In this document: piece after piece, positions 46,662 to 57,849 of the stretch | Numbering within the stretch: position 1 is the stretch's first letter | Layout of the letters: each line of letters opens with the position of its first letter | NCBI GenBank assembly: GCA_019916065.1 | Contig: CM034244.1 | Coordinates: forward strand, 35,525,433-35,589,432 | Direction of reading: 5' to 3' | DNA from: Vitellaria paradoxa | Lineage: Eukaryota > Streptophyta > Magnoliopsida > Ericales > Sapotaceae | DNA: 64,000 bases | Notes under the pieces: generated by a model | Told to the model about the DNA's origin: nothing | What the model saw: only the letters and a program-made list of their open reading frames with translations | The model's database searches: none | Translations under genes and position numbers: made by a program

Positions 46662-48284
46662 TTAGTTCTATTTTGCCCAACAAGTTCCTTCCTCAATTCC
46701 ATTCAAAGTTCCCTCCCAAATGCTGAGGGAACTAATTGCATAATTAATTTAAAATCTCTCAACTACCTAATTGTTTTTTTTGTCTTTATTTTGCTTGCTT
46801 ACTTGGTTGGAGGCTATTACGTCCCTTCATATTGATTATTATAATATCTAAATTGAGACTTGAGTATACTATTTTAACTTATATGATTATCTACGTAGTT
46901 GAAAGGTTAGAAAATACTCTAAGATCTAATACTTAATTAGAATTTCAAACATCGTATTTTATAATTCATACTGAAATAAGACTACATATTAAAATTATGA
47001 TGGGAACTAAAATCTAATTGTTTTTTAGTTTAATTTTAAACCCAAAATATTTTATTGAATTATATATATATAATTAGTTAATGAGAATGAGCGTTACCTC
47101 TATCGCTAGTGGTGAGCTTGCGCATGAGAAAAGATAAGGGCTACTTTGACCTAAGCACAACTGAGCATTTGTTTTTGAACACTAGAGTCAAATTGAGTGA
47201 GGAAGACTGTTGAGGAGTCATCTAGGTTTAAATGAGTAAAAGAAAAAATTATTTCCCAAAAAAATTTATTCACTAACCATAAAAAAAAAAATAAAGGCAA
47301 AAATGAAATTTTGTATTGCATCTTTAGGCAATGATAAAAATGTTGAAAACACATTTTTAAATACATTTTCAATTAGAATGCTAGAATTCACATTATGATA
47401 CTACGTTTTTAGGTTGAATAAAGTCACATTTTCAAAATGCGTTTTCGTTAGCTATGCATTTCTAAATAGTTTTTATTAGACAATATTTTCTTAATTATAT
47501 ATTGTTTTAATTGTATTAAAAAAATTCTACTTGGTTCTATAAACAACTTGCATTAATGTTACTAAAATTTTTACCTAATTAGTAATGTCAAATTAAAAAA
47601 AAATTCTTACAATTTATTAGTCTATTTAACAATTTTTTTTAATATTTTGATTATTCGAGTTAGTTTGTGAGTATCTGAGTATCTCGACTAATCATGACGA
47701 CTTAGAATTAATGACCAAGTAAGTTTGTTAATGATCCTGAAAAAAAAAAAAACTTAAACTAATGATCACTTAAAGCAAATCAATGTCTTTTTAATTAAAG
47801 TTTATGTAACGTTATTTTTTTCTATTTCAACCATCTTAAATACTCAACTTATTTTTACGGATTAATTCTGTTTGAGAAACTTAACAGGTTTCTCAGTTTC
47901 TGATTACCCACTTTTTTGAATTTTTTTTTTTTTTGAGATAACTAAATTTATACTCTTAAATTATAAACTTCTTTTATGCTATAAAAAGAAAAAATGTCAA
48001 ATTAAAAAAATTAAAAAATTAATTATTAAAAAGTTAACTTTTTTTTCTTTTCTCAATCACAAAAAAAAAAAAAATTTTAATAATTAACTAATAAACAACT
48101 AAAAAAAATAACTTTTTTTTTCTTTTTAATAATTAACTAATAAACAGCTAAAAAAAATAACTTTTTCTCCACCTAAACTCCCCCCCCCCCCCAAAAAACA
48201 AAAAAACAAAAAACACAAAAAAAAAAAAAAAAAGTAAACCTAAAAAGTTCGTGTCTAACTGATCTTATGTTTAGTTATTGAAGA

Positions 48285-48442
48285 CACGTGGCAGACATAT
48301 CGCCGTTCCCTTGTAAGTGGGAGATAACAATTGACCGTTCGAACGACCTCTTCAAAAGCTCAAAGAGTACTTCCAAGCAACCCCAATTTCAAGTCTCCTA
48401 TTGGTCGAATAGGAACCTGCTTGCAGACGAACCGAATATATA
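48285..48442 (+). promoter_or_regulatory. Promoter-like region with G-box and TATA
   Basis: ACACGTGGCAGAC (48284-48296) is a strong G-box/ABRE core, CCTATTGG (48398-48405) is an inverted CCAAT motif, and GAATATATAC (48433-48442) could serve as TATA. The order and spacing look like a real promoter, and the following 400 bp are clearly less AT-rich than the surroundings. Confidence 0.4.
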
Positions 48443-48499
48443 CAAGTCGCTGAAGAAAAATTGCCCAAGAGAGCTTGTAGAATTCTACTCTTCGAAGTA

Positions 48500-48817
48500 A
48501 TGAAAACCCAGAAAACCCAATTCATAGTTTTGCCAGTAAAGTTGTGGTTTGTGCAATGTGTCGCTGAGAGGAAGAGAACTCGCTGCCAGATTTGGGTTTC
48601 GATCTTCAACAGGCGGCGATGGATAGATACATGGTGTCAAAAATTGGATTGTTTACCGAATTCCATGTCTCAACTAGGATGGAGAATTGGGTATGGCGAG
48701 TTCATTGAGGGATTTGCAGGGCCAAGCGGGTTCGTGTCGGTGAAAAAAATGTGGGAACTTCATGGTGATCGATTCAATAGGCAGCCATGTTGGTGGGAAG
48801 TTTGCACATTTGTCTGA
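48500..48817 (+). CDS. Unrecognised open frame downstream of the promoter-like region
   Basis: From the ATG at 48500 the frame reads MKTQKTQFIVLPVKLWFVQC... for 105 codons to TGA at 48815-48817 (an ATG 13 codons upstream is also in frame). It is Trp- and Arg-rich with no known domain. A donor-like ATCAAG|GTTAGT lies at 48833-48834, and other frames also hold short plausible segments (MASSLRDLQGQAGS from 48694). It may be a decayed exon or leader rather than a protein gene. Confidence 0.2.
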   Translation: MKTQKTQFIVLPVKLWFVQCVAERKRTRCQIWVSIFNRRRWIDTWCQKLDCLPNSMSQLGWRIGYGEFIEGFAGPSGFVSVKKMWELHGDRFNRQPCWWEVCTFV

Positions 48818-48874
48818 AGAACCTGGATCAAGGTTAGTGACATACTGATTTTGTTATTAATAATTACAAAAATG

Positions 48875-48970
48875 TTAAATTGTGATTTAATTTGTTCAAT
48901 GGCTAAGTCAAATGTGCATTTATTAAATTGTGATTCAATTTGTTCAACGGCTAAGTCAAAGGTGCATTTA
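48875..48970. repeat. 48-bp tandem repeat, two copies
   Basis: TTAAATTGTGATTYAATTTG... repeats with period 48 (48875-48922 and 48923-48970) and about three differences. Confidence 0.9.
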
Positions 48971-49300
48971 TTGTTGGTGAGAGACAACAGCGCTGCACAA
49001 GGGTGGTGAATTGGGTTTCTCACAAATATAAGGATGCGATGACAAATTGACGATAAATTCTAATATGATAAATTTCAAATGCAAGCAATAAGTTAAAACA
49101 ATAAAGAAAAGATAAGAGATAAGAGTAAGGAGAGAGATCTCAAGCACCACAATTTTTATAGTTGTTTTGTTCAACGTGAATTTATGTCCACTCTCCAGGC
49201 CTCTCCTTGAAAATTCTCCACTATTTTGAGAATTCCCCACTATATTTTTTGAAGTAGTAGAACTACATGCTCGCGGCTGCTACAACCTTATACCGAGTGT

Positions 49301-49333
49301 CCCCCCCCCCCCCCCCCCCAAAAAAAAAAAAAA
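49301..49333. repeat. C19-A14 homopolymer junction
   Basis: Nineteen C followed directly by fourteen A. A shorter C/A-rich tract occurs at 48180-48234. Confidence 0.95.
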
Positions 49334-49754
49334 GAGTAGAGTACTTTTAAGTTTCAACTTTAATTTTCGGGTTTTTACCCTTTAAAATGTCCAACCTTCT
49401 TTTATAGAGGGGCTTCAATATAGCAGTTGGAAGATCTTAATATAGCTGTTGTCCGATTGATATAGCTATTGGATAATAGATACAACCATTGCACAATTGA
49501 TCCTCAGAAATATTTGGAAATTTCTTTCCTAATATATGTTGATTTCTGACCTTGGCGTTGACACTATTCTGTCAATACCAATCCTTTGTTTTGTTGACAC
49601 CTTCCATACTAGAAAATATCCCATAGCTTATTGCCCTCAGAAAAAAAAGGGTGTTGACAACTCTTCAAATATTATTAGAAATTTTAGGGCTAAAATTTAT
49701 GATTTTAACTAAGATGTTGTGTTGAACTTCTTGATTCAGACAGACATGCGTGCC

Positions 49755-49760
<6 letters not shown>

Positions 49761-49822
<62 letters not shown>
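49761..49822. repeat. (CA)15(GA)16 compound microsatellite
   Basis: Pure CA then pure GA dinucleotides. Confidence 0.98.
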
Positions 49823-49827
<5 letters not shown>

Positions 49828-51296
49828 ATTCTACAAATATGCTTCTAGAAATATGCCTTTGGAATACAGTTAGGTTTCTCCATGCTATTTGTTGCAGTTG
49901 ATTTAATCAGTTTTAGTTATTGTTTGGGTGCTTGATTTGTTGTGTTACAATGATGCTTAGGTTTAAGTCTGAAGGAAGGTGGGTAACAAGTCTAGTTGAT
50001 GGTTAGTTAGGTTTTTTTGTCATCTTCTATGAACATAAAGTGATTTAAGGATATGTTGCTGATGTTTTATTGTAACATAAGTTAACTGAGTAGAATGTTG
50101 TAGCAAGTTATAACTGGGGACCACAATCGCAGAGTCAACCTTGCAAGTTGTCCTTTTGTTTATTTTCTCCAATTTTCTTCTTTGGCTTATTTTGATGAGT
50201 TAATATTAATATTTTGTAGTTAGATATCTTGGATGAAATGAAAAGGAAGAAAGGATAGAGCCTTTTGCTTCCACTATTATTTCTTTGTTTTGGGGCTTGA
50301 TATTTCTGTATTTCATCCTTACTCGGCTTAGAATTGATGTTTTGCTTCCTCAGGAATTCTTGCACTTTGTACTTTAAATTTGTATAATGTCGAAACTCAG
50401 TTGTTTAAAATAAAGTCTCAAGGATCCATCATGCACCTAAATAAACTTCTATTACTGGGCTTATGATTGTCCCAACACTGCACACATGCACCACTGATTT
50501 GTGCATTACCTAATAAAGTTTAAACAAGGAGTGTGGGGCCTTGTGCATGCTTTGGATCCATGAAGCTATAGGCTGTCAATTGATTTTGCAACTTTTGAGC
50601 GTCAAATTTTTTAGGTCATGCGATTTCTATTTATCACGTGGTCCTTTGTAAAGATTTATCATGTTAGGAGTAGCGCATAAGAAATCACATTAGATGAAGT
50701 TGTTTATTAGTTCTTGGTGACACGTAGCTACTAAAGCTATCTTATCCACTTGGTTTCTTTTGTGGTGTTTGTCAAAGGAGGAAGCAAAGTATATCATTAT
50801 GTGAACCAAAAACCATTAGTGAAGCCTATACTCATCTCAGTATGGAGGTTGTTTAGCATTCAACTAGAAGAACCAAATTTCACACGGTTGATCATTTGAA
50901 GATTACAGCTGGTGTTGCCAAATCAGCAAGGAGTTGCTCAACTAGTTTGGTTGTGTTGCCTTGGCCACAAGTCTTGGCATGTGTAGCTTCTCGTCTTTAC
51001 TTGGGCTTTGTGTTCTTAGAAATGATTTTTGGTATATTGTTAGACCGATTACTGGGGTTCGAGAAGAAATTCTTAACTTAGGGATCTTCCGGTGTTTAAA
51101 ATATGTGGAGTGGGAGGATATAGGTGGAGAACCTGCGACAACGAGAAAAAAAGATATATAGGAAGATCTTCGAGGCAAAAGTTTAGTATGTTGTTCAAAA
51201 CCCTTGTTTAATGATATATGGGCTATCTAAGACATGTATGCTGGGTTCAAAACCTCTGGACACACTAATCGACCCTAATACGAAGCTTGTTGTTGA

Positions 51297-51590
51297 TGTT
51301 AAAAGTTGTCCCACATCAACCCATCAGAAAAGTTATTTATCCCGTATAAGAGATGGATTTTCCTCACCTTAATACCTATGTTTTAAGGTCGAGGCCCTGC
51401 TCTTGTGTGTTGTTGGGCTTCTTAATATGGTACTAGAGCGGGTTTTGAACTTGGCCTCACCACGGTCCACGCTAGCCCGTATGCTGTGCCTATGCTCATG
51501 CGGGCCAGTGTGAGGGAGGCTGTTAAAAGTTGTCCCACATCGGCCCATTAGAAAAGTTAATTATCCCATATAAGAGATGCTTTACTATTG
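51297..51590 (+). mobile_element. TRIM-type element with truncated 3' LTR
   Basis: TGTTAAAAGTTGTCCCACAT begins a ~131-bp left LTR (51297-51427). It is followed at once by TGGTACTAGAGCGG, close to the TGGTATCAGAGC primer-binding site. A purine-rich GTGAGGGAGGC (51510-51520) then precedes a second TGTTAAAAGTTGTCCCACAT (51521) that matches for about 60 bp. There is no coding capacity. The internal part is under 100 bp, typical for TRIMs. Confidence 0.7.
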
Positions 51591-51608
51591 GTTATTATAT
51601 CTTTGTTA

Positions 51609-51985
51609 GGGGTAATCTAATATTGCAGAAAAGTAAGAAGTAGAAGGTGTAAGATTAAGTGCAGAATCAACGTATAGAGTTATGGCTCATACTTCATGTG
51701 AATTAATCTACATAAAAAATATGATGAAATAATTGGGAGTTCAACATCCACAACCTATGAAATTATTATGTGACAATTAGGCTGTAGTTCGTATTTCTTC
51801 CAACCCAGTGTTTCATGAAAGGACCAAACACCTTGAAATAGATTGCCGCTTTGTTACAGAAAAGATTTTACAGGAAATCATTAAAACTAGTCATGTTATC
51901 ATGTTAAGTTTGAGGACCAACTAGTTGACTTGTTCACTATAGCCTTTGGAGGATCATGAGTTAGATATATTTGTAACAAGTTTGG
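51609..51985 (+). pseudogene. Ty1/copia RNase H remnant
   Basis: The translation contains YRVMAHTSCELIYIKNMM, LGVQHPQPMKLLCDN and [20 protein letters not shown], the conserved C-terminal RNase H and tail of copia polyproteins, with stops (TAG, TAA) and frame shifts. The upstream gag, integrase and RT are missing. Confidence 0.9.
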
Positions 51986-52020
51986 AATGCATGGTGTCTA
52001 TGCTCCAATTTGAGAGGGAG

Positions 52021-52235
52021 TGCTAGAGAGATATCTTGAATGTTGTAAATATAGAATAGGATCATGGGAGTGTTAGAGAATATTGTGAATATTGTAAATA
52101 TAGAATAGGATCATTTAGGTGATTTGATTTTATTTTTCCTTTCCTAATTTGTAACTTGTTCAATGTATATAAATACATGCTAGACAACCCTAAAGATTCA
52201 AGCAATTCCATTCAATTCTTGTTCTTGACAATAAC
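52021..52235 (+). mobile_element. copia 3' LTR
   Basis: Directly after the purine tract TGAGAGGGAG the LTR starts TGCTAGAGAG and ends ...GACAATAACA. A 50-bp unit is tandemly repeated at its start (52021-52070 and 52071-52120), and a TATATAAATA box lies at about 52166-52175. The 5' LTR is not in the window. Confidence 0.7.
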
Positions 52236-52250
52236 ATAATATAAATTAAA

Positions 52251-53310
52251 TCCCATCTACGATAAATTATCAACACAATAGTTAGGCGTATAGCTTATGC
52301 ATGTAAAAGAGATAAAAACTCAGATCAGGCTTTTGTCATCCGAACAAGGGCCTCATGCACATGACCATGCGAATGGTGGTGATAATGTCAGAGAGGTTAG
52401 CCTGTTCGAAGGGGCATGCACATGGAGGTGGCATGCGGATGGCTGTTTGGAGGCAACAGTCAGATTTTGGTTTTCATTTGAAAACAACCGCTGCATTAAT
52501 TCAAAAATTGGTTTTATCACTTAAGATGAAATCATCTTTTGGCCTTTGATGAAGACTTTACTCGTTATCCTCTCTCTTATTCTTTTCTCATTTCCTTCCC
52601 TCCTTCCCCTTCCCTGACCAGATGTTGTGATTTGAATTTGATTGAAAATGTTATAGAAAATTGAACAATATTTTTGAGACATTAGAATATATATGGTTAC
52701 AAAATAAGTGAGCTCTAGGCATTAATAAAATAATATCGCATGCAAAACTATGAATTGCTACTAAAAAATAGGTCTCCTAGCCTAAGGGTTACCTCAAGTG
52801 GTTAGCTAGCTGAGGTAAAGTGCTAGGTGTATAACATGCTATTACTCCTCGAGGGCCGTCCCAGGGGCAAAGTCTTGCTTTATTCGATTGTAGGTGGGTG
52901 TACGATAGGCCAGTTTACACCTAATAAGCAAAGTCTCCATTTACCAGAGAAATTTAACTAATATTTATTTCTTGTAAAATCCCTTGATGGGGAATTCACT
53001 AATACAATTTTGCAACTTTAGTAGGAAGGGCGTGGCTCCCGCTTGCCACCCTTTTGTTAGTCAACAATCATATTTCCTTATTGTCTTAACATTTGAGGTT
53101 GGTTTCTCATTTTAAATAACCTTCTCTTAAGTTAGAACCACTTTCTTGTCTAGGATATGATTTGTTCATATTTAGAATTATCATCATAATGAAGCAAAGG
53201 GGATTTAATGCATTACAACTCTTAAAATCTCTTTAATGTTCTATTCTTTTATATATTATATGTTTCCATCATATACATAATTAAATGAAGTCAACTTTGG
53301 TCTTCTGATT
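52251..53310. other. Intergenic
   Basis: No gene. Around 52780-52930 is a GC-richer block (ACCTCAAGTGGTTAGCTAGC, later GGGCCGTCCCAGGGGC) that could be an old SINE, but its boxes are too poor to call. Confidence 0.45.
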
Positions 53311-53617
53311 TGTTAAAGATATAAATTGTAAAATTAGCCCTCTCCAATAGTAGTCTTTTAGATGAGACAGTGGTTACGAATTCAACATAGTATTGACGTA
53401 CGCAATAGATCCTATGTTTGAGTCTCAATCCAGCCTAATAGCAAGTGTACTTGTGAGTGTTTGTTTCACCCAATAGCTACAATACTTGTGATTGTTTGGC
53501 TGACTTATGGAGTGCCCGTCACTAAGGAGTGGGGGTGGGGTGTTGAGGATGTGAAAAATAAAATTACGCTTTGTAATAGCATAAGATTTTAGATGAGATG
53601 GTTAACAATTCAGAACA
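53311..53617 (+). mobile_element. TRIM with two 77-bp LTRs
   Basis: The left LTR (53311-53387) starts TGTTAAAGATATAAATTGTA and ends TTCAACA. The right LTR (53541-53617) starts TGTTGAGGATGTGAAAAATA and ends CAGAACA. Both are 77 bp and share TTTTAGATGAGA(T/C)(G/A)G. A degenerate primer-binding site follows the left LTR and the purine tract GGAGTGGGGGTGGGG precedes the right. No target duplication remains. The same LTR type is in NSE1 intron 4 and at 59765-59853. Confidence 0.75.
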
Positions 53618-53759
53618 ACTTTTGATCCCCTAATTGATTTCCATATCCTTACTCCTTTAGATATTGTCTCAAACAAGATGTTAAGGTATAAATTTATGTT
53701 TAGTCATGAATTTTGTAGCTTATTCTCTAATATTGAAAGTTTTGGTTAAAGTTAATTTT

Positions 53760-53999
53760 GTGGTTTAACCCTAAGGGGTAGCCTATTGGTGTGGAAGGCA
53801 CATTCCTAAACCATAAAATCAGATAAGTTGTATGTTTACAACTTTGCATGGGTTTCTCCCTTATAGGGCCATCCATATTAGTTTCTGCCTTGCCTAACTT
53901 GGGTTGTGTTGATTGTGGAGTGGGCGCTCGCTCCAGGTTTATAGTTTTACGCAGAAAGGTCGGTTCCTTGGTCACCAAAAAAAAAAAAAAAAAAAGTAT
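53760..53999 (+). mobile_element. SINE-like insertion with A-tail
   Basis: The head AAGGGGTAGCCTATTGGTGT resembles an A box, a weak B box lies in AAGTTGTATGTTTACAACT, and the block ends GGTCACC followed by A19. It is GC-richer than its flanks. The left boundary is approximate. Confidence 0.5.
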
Positions 54000-54833
54000 G
54001 GTTTCTCCAAACTTCTATTCTCTCGTTATTTGAATCATCAAGGATAAGGAGGCTAAATCCCTAGGAAAAAAAAACAAACAAACAATTCTAATCACTTTGG
54101 GGGAGTTCTTGATACCATTGAAATAATCGTTGATTTTAACAAATTTCCTAGCATATTTATAGGACATTAAACCCATTGTTGATAGCCATTTTCAATTAAA
54201 TTTGATGTGAAAATTCTCAAATTATGGAAAAATATTGTAAGTTTAAACCCCAATTTGCTTAAATAAGCTTTGTATTATTGATCAAAATTCAACTGATGAA
54301 CAACACTGCTCTTACAAATTGTCATAGATTATTAGAAGTTAGAAATCATCTTAGAAATGATGGATCTATTGGCCCAAAAATATGTTCTTTTTGGGCTTTG
54401 TGTGTGCTCTCTATGTTTGTTTTTCCATCTACTTTTGCTCATTGTTGCCCAAACACTTCCACCCTTCCCCACCACCAAAACAAAAATAAAAATAAAAATG
54501 TATGCTTTTTTTGTTTTTTTTTTTTTTTGTGGTATTGTTTTCCACAATTTCTTTCCTATCTATGTCTTTTTTTTTTCCCTTTTAAGTATTTCTTTTCTTT
54601 ATGTCAATGATGTCTATTTTTAAAATCAGTTTGAACACATTTAATAGTGTGAGATATTAAATCTATAACCTATTAATTGTGTATGAATGAATTTAATATT
54701 TATCTTCCTAAAATGTTAATTTTTTAATGATGAACAAAGAATATGGAAAAGTAGGGGGTGTACCTATAGATATATATAAAACACACACACATACACACAC
54801 AAAATAAAAATAAAAAAACAAAAGGAAAAAAAA

Positions 54834-57060
54834 GCATGATATGCACTGATAAATGTCTTTTAATTAAGGCCCAATTTTCGTTTTAGTCTCCTTGACGGCC
54901 TGAAAGTTATTATTTCAAACGTTGCTTCTTCCAAATATCACCTTCCTAATGGGAAACACCAAAAAGCTAACTCTGAATCACCCAACAAAGAGTACTGATT
55001 CCCATTTAATATAATTAACTGATTATATTAAATGATTTTCAAGTTCTCGCTGTACAAAATCCGTCAAACATATATGGACATGTGTAAAAGTACACACATT
55101 ATATCTGTGCTTATAGGCAATTAGATTGTATGAATGCGACCACAGTGGTATATTGCTAGTGACCACCATATCTTCGACTCTTGATTGTATAGATGCCAAA
55201 TCCAGCCAATGCACAAGTTTAGGGGGTAGGGCTTTCTTGGATTGTGCTCCAATTCAACGCCCTTTGACTACTTCCGTTCCTCTTCCTTCACCTTCTTGGA
55301 GACTGATCATCAATTACTACGGTTGCTTAATCGGGGATTTGTCTTCAGAATCTCATCTGGGTATTGCATTCCTTGTTCAGTTTTTTGCTCTTTGCTTGGT
55401 TGCTCTGCTTGTCTTGTTGATTGAGGGAGTGCAATTCTGAGTTTGGTTGCTCTGATTAGTTCCTTTTCCAGACATCTGGTTCAGATTTTTCTTTTCTGTG
55501 ATATTATTCTTTGTGGAATTTGCTATAGAACACACAAATTTGAGGAAAATAGCACTATTTAAATGCTTGCTGTACTTATGATTTTGGTTTTATCTTTGCT
55601 TGTTTTTGGTAAATAGGTTTCCGGAATTACTTGTGGTTTTCTTATTTTTCCAGATGAAATTTTAGTGCATTTTATTTTTTACATTGTAGATAACTTTGTT
55701 TAAAACATTATATGTCTTTTTTTGTTTATTCTGTTGAAGAGCTTCAACCAAAAAAAAAAATTCCGTTTTAGGATAGATTAGATTTTGATTCCCGAGACTT
55801 TTTTTTTGCATTAGTTATTTAAAAATAAACAGCTTACTTGTTATGACTCAGATTCATGGATATTGATTATTAATTTATTATTATATTATTTATACAGGTT
55901 TTGTTCAGCGGGTACAAGGTATTTGAGTTTAATTAATACATTATGGATAAGAATTGCCTAAATTTGGACCATGGTCGTATTTTTCTGTTTAAACCTTAAC
56001 TATACAAGTTTGTACTTACCGCTTAATTGGAAAATTTAGATACTTCATATCAGTTTGGACTACTTGCTTATTATTTTAAGGTGGAAAAAGCAAAATTTTC
56101 TGTTTCATCATTTGCATATTGTTTACTTTCTAATGCAAATATATATAATATAATTAAACAGGTTTGTGTTTTATTTAATTTTGTATTCTACTGGTTTTTT
56201 GCTGGGAATTTTTATTGATTCCTTTATAATTTAGAATTTTGTTTGTCTATGGTTTTGATTTTTTTTATTCGGAAGGGTCTCTTGATTGGTTGATGATTCC
56301 CTTCCTAAAGTAATATGGGATATTTTGGTGATATTTCACCTGTTCTATTGCTCATTTTCTTTTCTTCTTATTTTTTATTTTATTTTTTTAAAACATGTTC
56401 TTGGAAATTAGGATCATGGTTCTTACTAGTGTGGCCAAGAAATATTATGTAAATGTTTGAAAATTTTACCCTGGTAGATCTCACTGCTGCAAAATCCAGA
56501 AGTGGTTATAGAAATGTTGAGATGTCTTCTACATGTAAAGCATTAGGATTTTTGAGGTGGATTTTACATTTGTATAAGAAATTTAGAAGGATGAACACTT
56601 TTAAGATATTGGGAACTTTTGTTTGTACTTCATTTTAAATATATAATTGTAAATGTATTTATTTTGTAAAACTAAATAGAGTCTTTATTTTTTGTGTATA
56701 CATATAGAAATATATTTATTTATTGATGTATTCTTTCAATGTCCTGTCATATATGTTTACCTTATTGGTACCTGTTCTTCCTAACTTTTGGATCACCATC
56801 TATTCCGGGAAACTTCCATGTTATGAAAGATTCGAACTTTTGTATTAAATTCTCTTAAAGGAATTTCAGAAAGAGCATTTGGTGTTGTATATGTCTATTT
56901 TTCATGGACTAGGCTAAACATCTCGATGCAAATGTCTCTAGATAGAGGCTGGGTTCATTGAATCCTCATACAACTAGGGTTTATTGTATGGTCTGTGTCA
57001 TATTTCTCTACCCAACAGTAGAGTTTATTGAATGGTCTGCATCATATTTTTCTATCCACA
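54834..57060 (+). repeat. Second copy of the SINAT promoter/leader/intron region
   Basis: It aligns in order with 16825-20850. Matches include TTTCAAACGTTGC / GATTCAAACGTTGC, AAAGCTAAC..TGA.TCACC, TTCGACTCTTG / TTTGACTCTTG, CCAGCCAA..CACA, GGATTGTGCTCCA / GGTTGTGCTCCA, ATCTCATCTGGGT, AGGGTCTCTTGATTGGTTGATGAT, AATGTTGAGATGTCTTCTA and GAGCATTTGGT..TGTATATG. The TATAAATA box of the first copy is not conserved here. SINAT coding exons are absent from the rest of the window; they could lie beyond 64000 if the intron is expanded. Confidence 0.85.
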
Positions 57061-57829
57061 CCAAAGTTGTATTTGTAAGATTTGATCAAATCAAGAGTTA
57101 TCTTTGAGGAAGTGGAGAAGAATGAGATACATTACTATGCTGTTCTTTCAGACAAAGAATAGAAAAACCTGTAGTAGAAAAGAAATAAAGGCCCTTTTAT
57201 AACAGGGAAGCAACATAAACAAAATTACTAAAATAACCTTTGAGCTTTAACACAAATATGACTCTAATACTCAATAACCCGACTTAAAGTCATGATGTGG
57301 TGGGAGAAAACATTAATAGTTCGTTAAGCAGAAAATAGAACCGATGAAACTTATAAGTCTTCGTGAAGAAATTTGCCAACTACGTCGTGGAGGCGATAAA
57401 GGGAAGCAAAATAGTTCTAGACTTAAGTCTTGTTCTAACCTTTGGCTTGGATTGGGCAGTACTTGACCTGAGCTCTCTTATTGAATTGCTTATTCAATGA
57501 GCATTCTCGCTGGTATGCCTTGAAGAGGACTCAAAACTTTACTGCATAATTTCTGAGGGTATTTCTCTCTAACAATCAAAGTGTTAAATTTGAACATGAA
57601 ATGATTCATTTTTCTTTACTCTTGAATATTTTATAATCGATTTTTTTCGATTTTTTTGAGCTTTGGTCATTGTTGAAAATAAATCTTGTTCTCATGAAGG
57701 TGATTCACATCCCAAGGTGTAACACCACTTATATAGGAATCACAAGAACTAAGATGCTGCTTGTGTTGCACACTCCTAACATGTGCCTTGTTATTTTTTA
57801 ATTTGATTATAATGGGACACTCTTTAGGC

Positions 57830-57849
57830 ACTCGGGTGTCCTTTTGTTA
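57830..57849. repeat. Left 20-bp target duplication of the LINE
   Basis: ACTCGGGTGTCC followed by TTTTGTTA, identical to 59020-59039. Confidence 0.9.

Larger units (their letters stand above)
44880..48240. other. Intergenic with repeats
   Basis: PPR upstream region, then AT-rich DNA. It contains a short MITE, a G-box array and possibly part of an old LTR (45900-46740, with AAATCTTCCGATGCTTAAGTCAGCAAGAGG, a phrase common in plant LTRs). No gene is seen. Confidence 0.5.
48971..51296. other. Intergenic, no gene recognised
   Basis: It contains a C19A14 junction (49301-49333), a compound microsatellite (49761-49822) and AT-rich DNA. The segment 50890-51170 has open frames on both strands but no recognisable protein. 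Confidence 0.5.

Noticed and set aside
49301..49333. C19A14 tract as a functional G-quadruplex or regulatory element
   Set aside because: It is a plain homopolymer junction, prone to length error, with no gene context to support a role.
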